A stretch of 64,000 nucleotides of DNA from an uncultured Gemmiger sp. (GTDB lineage Bacteria; Bacillota; Clostridia; Oscillospirales; Ruminococcaceae), in the NCBI GenBank assembly GCA_944386495.1, contig CALXBE010000003.1:1-64000 (forward strand), read 5' to 3'. How positions within the stretch are numbered: the stretch's first letter is position 1; every line of letters begins with the position of its first letter. The notes beneath the pieces are model-generated. The model was given only the letters and a program-made list of their open reading frames with translations. It had not been told where the DNA came from and did not search any database. Both the position numbers and the translations under genes were made by a program. Below are positions 60,317-64,000 of this stretch, piece by piece.

Positions 60317-60865
60317 TTATTTGCCTTTACCAGTTTTGCCTTCTTTGCGGATGACATACTCGCCACGATAGCGGATGCCCTTGCCCTTGTAGGGTTCGGG
60401 AGGCCGCTTCTCACGCACTTCAGCAGCAAACTGGCCGACCTTCTGCTTATCGATGCCAACGACCTCGATGGTGTACTGGTCGGGAACATTCAGCTTGATC
60501 TCATCGGTCTCGGAAACGATGACCTGATGGGAGAAGCCCAGGTTCATAACCACATTGGTGCCCTGCTTCTGGGCACGGTAGCCGACGCCCTGGATCTCCA
60601 GGACCTTAGTGAAGCCGTTGGTAACGCCCTCCACCATGTTGGCAATGTTGGTGCGGGTCAGACCGTGCAGGCTGCGAGCTTCCTTGTCGTCGTTAGGACG
60701 AGTAACATGAATCTCGTTGCCCTCCACCTTGACATTCATCAAAGGATGGAATTTGGAATTCAGGCTGCCCTTGGGGCCCTTCACGGCGATGGTGTGCTCA
60801 GCCTCGTCGACCTTCACTTCCACACCGGCAGGAATGACGATGGGTTTTCTTCCGATTCTCGACAT
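60317..60865 (-). CDS. rplF: Ribosomal protein L6
   Basis: This 50S protein sits near the factor-binding region. The 182 residues begin MSRIGRKPIVIPAGVEV and end with PEPYKGKGIRYRGEYVIRKEGKTGK, the diagnostic C-terminal block. It is 17 bp after rpsH. Confidence 0.97.
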   Translation of the reverse strand: MSRIGRKPIVIPAGVEVKVDEAEHTIAVKGPKGSLNSKFHPLMNVKVEGNEIHVTRPNDDKEARSLHGLTRTNIANMVEGVTNGFTKVLEIQGVGYRAQKQGTNVVMNLGFSHQVIVSETDEIKLNVPDQYTIEVVGIDKQKVGQFAAEVREKRPPEPYKGKGIRYRGEYVIRKEGKTGKGK

Positions 60866-60882
60866 TGTCTTTTACCCCTTTC

Positions 60883-61281
60883 TTACCACACAAAGGCCAT
60901 GACTTCGCCGCCCACATTTGCTTCGCGAGCAGCCTTGTCAGTCATAACGCCCTTGGAAGTGGAGATGATAGCCACGCCCAGGCCCTTCATGACCTTGGGC
61001 ATGTCCTTGCAGTTGGTGTAGATCCGCAGACCGGGCTTGGACACCCGCTTGATGCCGGAGATAACGGGCTGGCCGTTCTCCTGGTACTTCAGGGTCACCT
61101 TGATGGTTCCCTGCTTGTTGTCTTCGATCACCTGCATACCCTTGATGTATCCCTCGTCCAGCAGAATCTGGCAGATAGCCTTCTTGGTGTTGGAAGCGGG
61201 GATTTCCACGGAAGGGTGTTTGGCAGTGCTAGCGTTGCGGATGCGGGTCAGCAGGTCCGCGATAGGATCGGTGATTTGCAT
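60883..61281 (-). CDS. rpsH: Ribosomal protein S8
   Basis: This primary 16S binder, 132 residues, begins [22 protein letters not shown] and ends with [22 protein letters not shown]. In E. coli S8 represses the spc operon. A matching RNA site was not looked for in detail here. The start follows AGGAGG. Confidence 0.97.
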   Translation of the reverse strand: MQITDPIADLLTRIRNASTAKHPSVEIPASNTKKAICQILLDEGYIKGMQVIEDNKQGTIKVTLKYQENGQPVISGIKRVSKPGLRIYTNCKDMPKVMKGLGVAIISTSKGVMTDKAAREANVGGEVMAFVW

Positions 61282-61338
61282 GCCACTAACCTCCTTAGGT
61301 TAATCAATAATAGTGTTGTTTCGGAACTTGCCGGCTGA

Positions 61339-61524
61339 TTACCAGCTGGCCTTCTTCACGCCAGGGATCTGGCCCTTGTAAGCCAGTTCCCGGAAGCAGA
61401 TACGGCAAACGCCGTACTTGCGCAGGTATGCATGAGGACGGCCACAGATCTTGCAGCGGTTGTAGGCCTGAGTGCTGAACTTGGGCTCACGCTGCTGCTT
61501 CAGCTTCATAGAAGTCTTTGCCAT
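61339..61524 (-). CDS. rpsN: Ribosomal protein S14, zinc type
   Basis: The 61-residue short form has a zinc ribbon with CKIC and CRIC ([40 protein letters not shown]). It lies between rplE and rpsH as in other Firmicutes. Confidence 0.97.
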   Translation of the reverse strand: MAKTSMKLKQQREPKFSTQAYNRCKICGRPHAYLRKYGVCRICFRELAYKGQIPGVKKASW

Positions 61525-61537
61525 TGTGATGTCCTCC

Positions 61538-62077
61538 TTAGTTAGCGAAGGGAGCGCCCAGAGCCTTCAGCAGCTCCTTGGCTTCCTCATCGGTCTTTGC
61601 GGTGGTAACAAAGCAGATATCCATGCCCCGGATGGCGTCGATCTTGTCGAAGTCAATTTCGGGGAAGATCATCTGTTCCTTGATACCGAAGGCGTAGTTG
61701 CCACGGCCGTCAAAGCTGTTGCCGTTGATGCCACGGAAGTCACGAACGCGGGGCAGAGCCACGCTGAACAGACGGTCAACAAACTCGTACATCCGCTCGC
61801 CGCGCAGGGTGACCTTTGCGCCGATGGGCATGCCCTCACGGAGCTTGAAGTTTGCAACGCTCTTCTTGGCGCGGCAGACAATAGCCTTCTGACCAGTGAT
61901 CTGGCCCAGATCCTTGACGATGGCGTCAATGACCTTTGCGTTATCCTTAGCCTCGCCGGCGCCAACATTGATAACAACCTTGTCCAGCTTGGGGATCTCC
62001 ATAACGCTCTTGTAACCGAACTTCTTGTACAGTGCAGGAGCAATTTCCTGGACGTACTGATCTTTCAAACGTGCCAT
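61538..62077 (-). CDS. rplE: Ribosomal protein L5
   Basis: This 5S rRNA binder, 179 residues, has [54 protein letters not shown] and [18 protein letters not shown]. The start follows AAAGGAG. Confidence 0.97.
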   Translation of the reverse strand: MARLKDQYVQEIAPALYKKFGYKSVMEIPKLDKVVINVGAGEAKDNAKVIDAIVKDLGQITGQKAIVCRAKKSVANFKLREGMPIGAKVTLRGERMYEFVDRLFSVALPRVRDFRGINGNSFDGRGNYAFGIKEQMIFPEIDFDKIDAIRGMDICFVTTAKTDEEAKELLKALGAPFAN

Positions 62078-62095
62078 TAGTGTTTACTCCTTTCC

Positions 62096-62410
62096 TTACA
62101 GTTCAGCGCCGCACTTCTTGCAGATGCGGACTTTCTTGCCGCCGTTTACGGAATAACCTACCCGGGTAGCCTTGCCGCACTTGGGGCAGACGGGCATGAC
62201 CTTGCAGGCGTAAATGGCGCTCTCGGCCTTCACAATGCCGCCCTGCTCGCCCTGACGACGAGGCTTGACATGCTTGGTGACCATGTTGCGGCCTTCAATG
62301 ATGACCTTGCCCTCCTTGGGGCTGACAGCCAGGACCTTGCCGGTCTGGCCCTTGTCCTTACCGCTGATGATCATGACATTGTCGCCGGTTTTAACATGCA
62401 GATTGTTCAT
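62096..62410 (-). CDS. rplX: Ribosomal protein L24
   Basis: This 50S assembly initiator, 104 residues, has the KOW motif [30 protein letters not shown] and a C-terminal [12 protein letters not shown] with CKKC, a zinc-ribbon-like pair. Confidence 0.97.
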   Translation of the reverse strand: MNNLHVKTGDNVMIISGKDKGQTGKVLAVSPKEGKVIIEGRNMVTKHVKPRRQGEQGGIVKAESAIYACKVMPVCPKCGKATRVGYSVNGGKKVRICKKCGAEL

Positions 62411-62425
62411 TCTGATAAAACCTCC

Positions 62426-62794
62426 TTACAGCGATTCCGGAGCAAGGCTCAGAATCTTCAGGTAGCCGTTCTCGCGGAGTTCGCGGGCAACGGGCCCAAA
62501 AATACGAGTGCCCTTCGGGTTCTTGTCGTTGTTGATGATAACAGCAGCGTTCTCGTCGAACCGGATGTAGCTGCCGTCGTCACGGCGCAGGCCCTGCTTG
62601 CTGCGTACGATAACAGCCTTGACCACGTCGCCCTTCTTCACATTGCCGCCGGGAGCAGCCTTCTTAACAGAAGCCACTACCACATCGCCAATATTTGCGT
62701 ATCTCTTGCGAGAGCCGCCCAGCACACGAATGCACATTAACTCTTTAGCACCGGTGTTGTCGGCTACTTTGAGATAAGTTTGCATCTGAACCAT
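62426..62794 (-). CDS. rplN: Ribosomal protein L14
   Basis: The 122-residue protein begins [33 protein letters not shown] and ends with [24 protein letters not shown]. It contacts 16S rRNA at an intersubunit bridge. Confidence 0.97.
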   Translation of the reverse strand: MVQMQTYLKVADNTGAKELMCIRVLGGSRKRYANIGDVVVASVKKAAPGGNVKKGDVVKAVIVRSKQGLRRDDGSYIRFDENAAVIINNDKNPKGTRIFGPVARELRENGYLKILSLAPESL

Positions 62795-62824
62795 GTGTCA
62801 GATCCTCCTTTCAAAGTTGCAGGC

Positions 62825-63079
62825 TTATTTTGCCTTCTCGATGATCTTAACCAGGCGCCAGTTCTTGTCCTTGGACAGCTTACGGGTCTCCATAATCTGT
62901 ACACGGTCACCGATACCGGCCTCGTTGTTCTCGTCGTGTGCCTTGAACTTAACAGTCCGCTTCATGATCTTCTTATACAGAGGGTGGGGGAAGCTGTCAA
63001 TGACGGCCACAACGATAGTCTTATCCATCTTGTCGGACACAACGGTGCCAACACGGGTCTTTCTCAAATTCCGTTCCAT
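62825..63079 (-). CDS. rpsQ: Ribosomal protein S17
   Basis: This 16S-binding OB-fold protein, 84 residues, has [47 protein letters not shown] and [21 protein letters not shown]. Confidence 0.97.
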   Translation of the reverse strand: MERNLRKTRVGTVVSDKMDKTIVVAVIDSFPHPLYKKIMKRTVKFKAHDENNEAGIGDRVQIMETRKLSKDKNWRLVKIIEKAK

Positions 63080-63095
63080 CGTTTAACCTCCCTCT

Positions 63096-63281
63096 TTAAG
63101 CTTTCTCTGCCAGAGCGGTCATCACACGGGCGATGTCCTTCTTGACAGCATTGATACGGATGGGGTTTTCCAGCTGGTTGATAGCGTGCTGGAAGCGCAG
63201 ATTGAACAGCTCCTGCTTCAGATCTGCCAGCTTCTTGTTCAGTTCAGCTACGCTCATTTCACGCAGTTCACTTGCTTTCAT
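63096..63281 (-). CDS. rpmC: Ribosomal protein L29
   Basis: This two-helix 50S protein near the tunnel exit, 61 residues, has [40 protein letters not shown]. Its start overlaps the rplP stop by 4 bp. Confidence 0.97.
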   Translation of the reverse strand: MKASELREMSVAELNKKLADLKQELFNLRFQHAINQLENPIRINAVKKDIARVMTALAEKA

Positions 63282-63703
63282 TCTGCTGCAGCCTCCTCTT
63301 CACGAACTACAAATTTGCACTTGACAGGCAGCTTGTGGCTGGCCAGCCGCATGGCTTCACGAGCGGTCTCCTCGGATACATCAGCCAGTTCGAACATGAT
63401 GCGGCCGGGCTTGACCACGGCCACCCAGTACTCGGGAGAGCCTTTACCGGAACCCATACGAGTGCCGGCGGGCTTTTCGGTAACGGGTTTGTCGGGGAAG
63501 ATCTTGATCCAAACCTTACCGCCACGCTTGATATAACGGGTCATGGCGATACGGGCGGCCTCGATCTGGTTGGAAGTGATCCAGGCGGGTTCCAGTGCCT
63601 GCAGGCCGAACTGGCCCTGGTTCACCTTGTTGCCGCTGGTGGCAACACCTTTCATACGGCCACGCTGTACGCGGCGGTACTTAACACGCTTAGGCAGTAA
63701 CAT
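63278..63703 (-). CDS. rplP: Ribosomal protein L16
   Basis: This late-assembly 50S protein lies near the A site. The 141 residues begin [19 protein letters not shown] and include [60 protein letters not shown] core sequence. The ATG shares a base with the rpsC stop (TAATG). Confidence 0.97.
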   Translation of the reverse strand: MLLPKRVKYRRVQRGRMKGVATSGNKVNQGQFGLQALEPAWITSNQIEAARIAMTRYIKRGGKVWIKIFPDKPVTEKPAGTRMGSGKGSPEYWVAVVKPGRIMFELADVSEETAREAMRLASHKLPVKCKFVVREEEAAAE

Positions 63704-64000
63704 TACTTGTTGCCTCCTTCCTTACGGGGTGCGCGGGGAGCGCGGGGTGCGCGAGGAGCGCGAGCAGGCTTCTCCTCCACAACGGGCTTTGCGCCCTTCA
63801 GGACTTCGCCCTTGTAGATCCAAACCTTGATGCCGATCTTACCGTAGGTGGTGTTTGCCTCAGCAAAACCGTAGTCGATGTCGGCACGGAGGGTCTGCAG
63901 GGGGATGGTTCCCTCGTGGTAGGTCTCGGTCCGGGCGATGTCAGCGCCAGCCAGACGGCCGGAGCACTGGATCTTGATACCCTTGGCGGGCACACCGAAC
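63703..64000 (-). CDS. rpsC: Ribosomal protein S3, 3' part
   Basis: The C-terminal portion of S3 enters from the right edge ([48 protein letters not shown]...). The tail ends in four repeated RAP units and KEGGNK, a basic extension coded by GC-rich repeated triplets (about 63720-63765). The 5' end lies outside the window. Confidence 0.96.
   Translation of the reverse strand, partial: FGVPAKGIKIQCSGRLAGADIARTETYHEGTIPLQTLRADIDYGFAEANTTYGKIGIKVWIYKGEVLKGAKPVVEEKPARAPRAPRAPRAPRKEGGNK

Overview
The window reads as a chromosomal core region of a moderately GC-rich, spore-forming Clostridia bacterium, most likely of the Oscillospiraceae/Ruminococcaceae type. The basis is the spoIIA-type sigma-F operon, the S10/spc/alpha ribosomal operon in Firmicutes order with a zinc-type S14, type III plus type I glutamine synthetases with an ANTAR regulator, Ktr potassium uptake, NiaR, an Asp23-DAK2-RecG cluster and strong Shine-Dalgarno sites before nearly every gene. 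There is no prophage, insertion sequence or CRISPR array. The family-level assignment is inference.

Layout. 1-384: tandem sigma-A promoters and a leader reading leftward off the edge, probably into an rRNA operon. 385-3802 (minus): VanZ-like protein, folC, then spoIIAA-spoIIAB-sigF. 3844-4324: an acetyltransferase broken by a C7 homopolymer. 4588-10352 (plus): ktrB, ktrA, a 66-residue membrane protein, then kdpD-kdpE with no kdpFABC. 10421-14831 (minus): a second two-component system, a ZIP metal transporter and a CYTH protein. 15003-16235: an RlmI-like methyltransferase. 16269-22301: the glutamine block, with glnN and glnA each behind a leader terminator, followed by an ANTAR protein and pyrG. 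22373-25681 (minus): Na/phosphate symporter with PhoU domain, a 36-residue protein, a CBS protein and a TetR regulator. 25839-33162 (plus): Asp23 protein, DAK2 (FakA-like) protein, recG, D,D-carboxypeptidase and pncB. 33184-33499: two tRNA-Ser genes (minus). 33597-36268: a pyruvate kinase lacking its C-terminal domain, then divergent galE and yhcH-type genes around a tandem operator-like repeat. 36322-41024 (minus): flippase, YgjP-like metalloprotein, surface GH25 muramidase and niaR. 41171-44993 (plus): DegV protein and a P-type ATPase behind a yybP-ykoY-type manganese riboswitch. 45066-49589 (minus): murD, an acetyltransferase, a PLP enzyme and a glycosyltransferase as one operon. 49654-50961: an orphan solute-binding lipoprotein. 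51020-52186: a long-form PRPP synthetase. 52434-64000 (minus): the ribosomal operon from the 3' end of rpsC to rplQ, including secY, adk, map, infA, rpmJ and rpoA, with an internal promoter before infA.

How the parts fit: KdpDE is placed to control Ktr. The ANTAR protein is placed to antiterminate the glutamine synthetase leaders, in the manner described for the clostridial glnA-nitR pair. Three regulatory observations stand out: a family of four 31-bp palindromes sharing the half-site GGTATAATRGYCR; a glnN leader whose hexaloop hairpin excludes its terminator; and a tandem palindromic repeat between galE and the yhcH-type gene. No wholly new multi-gene system could be defended; the novelty candidates are regulatory or concern small proteins.
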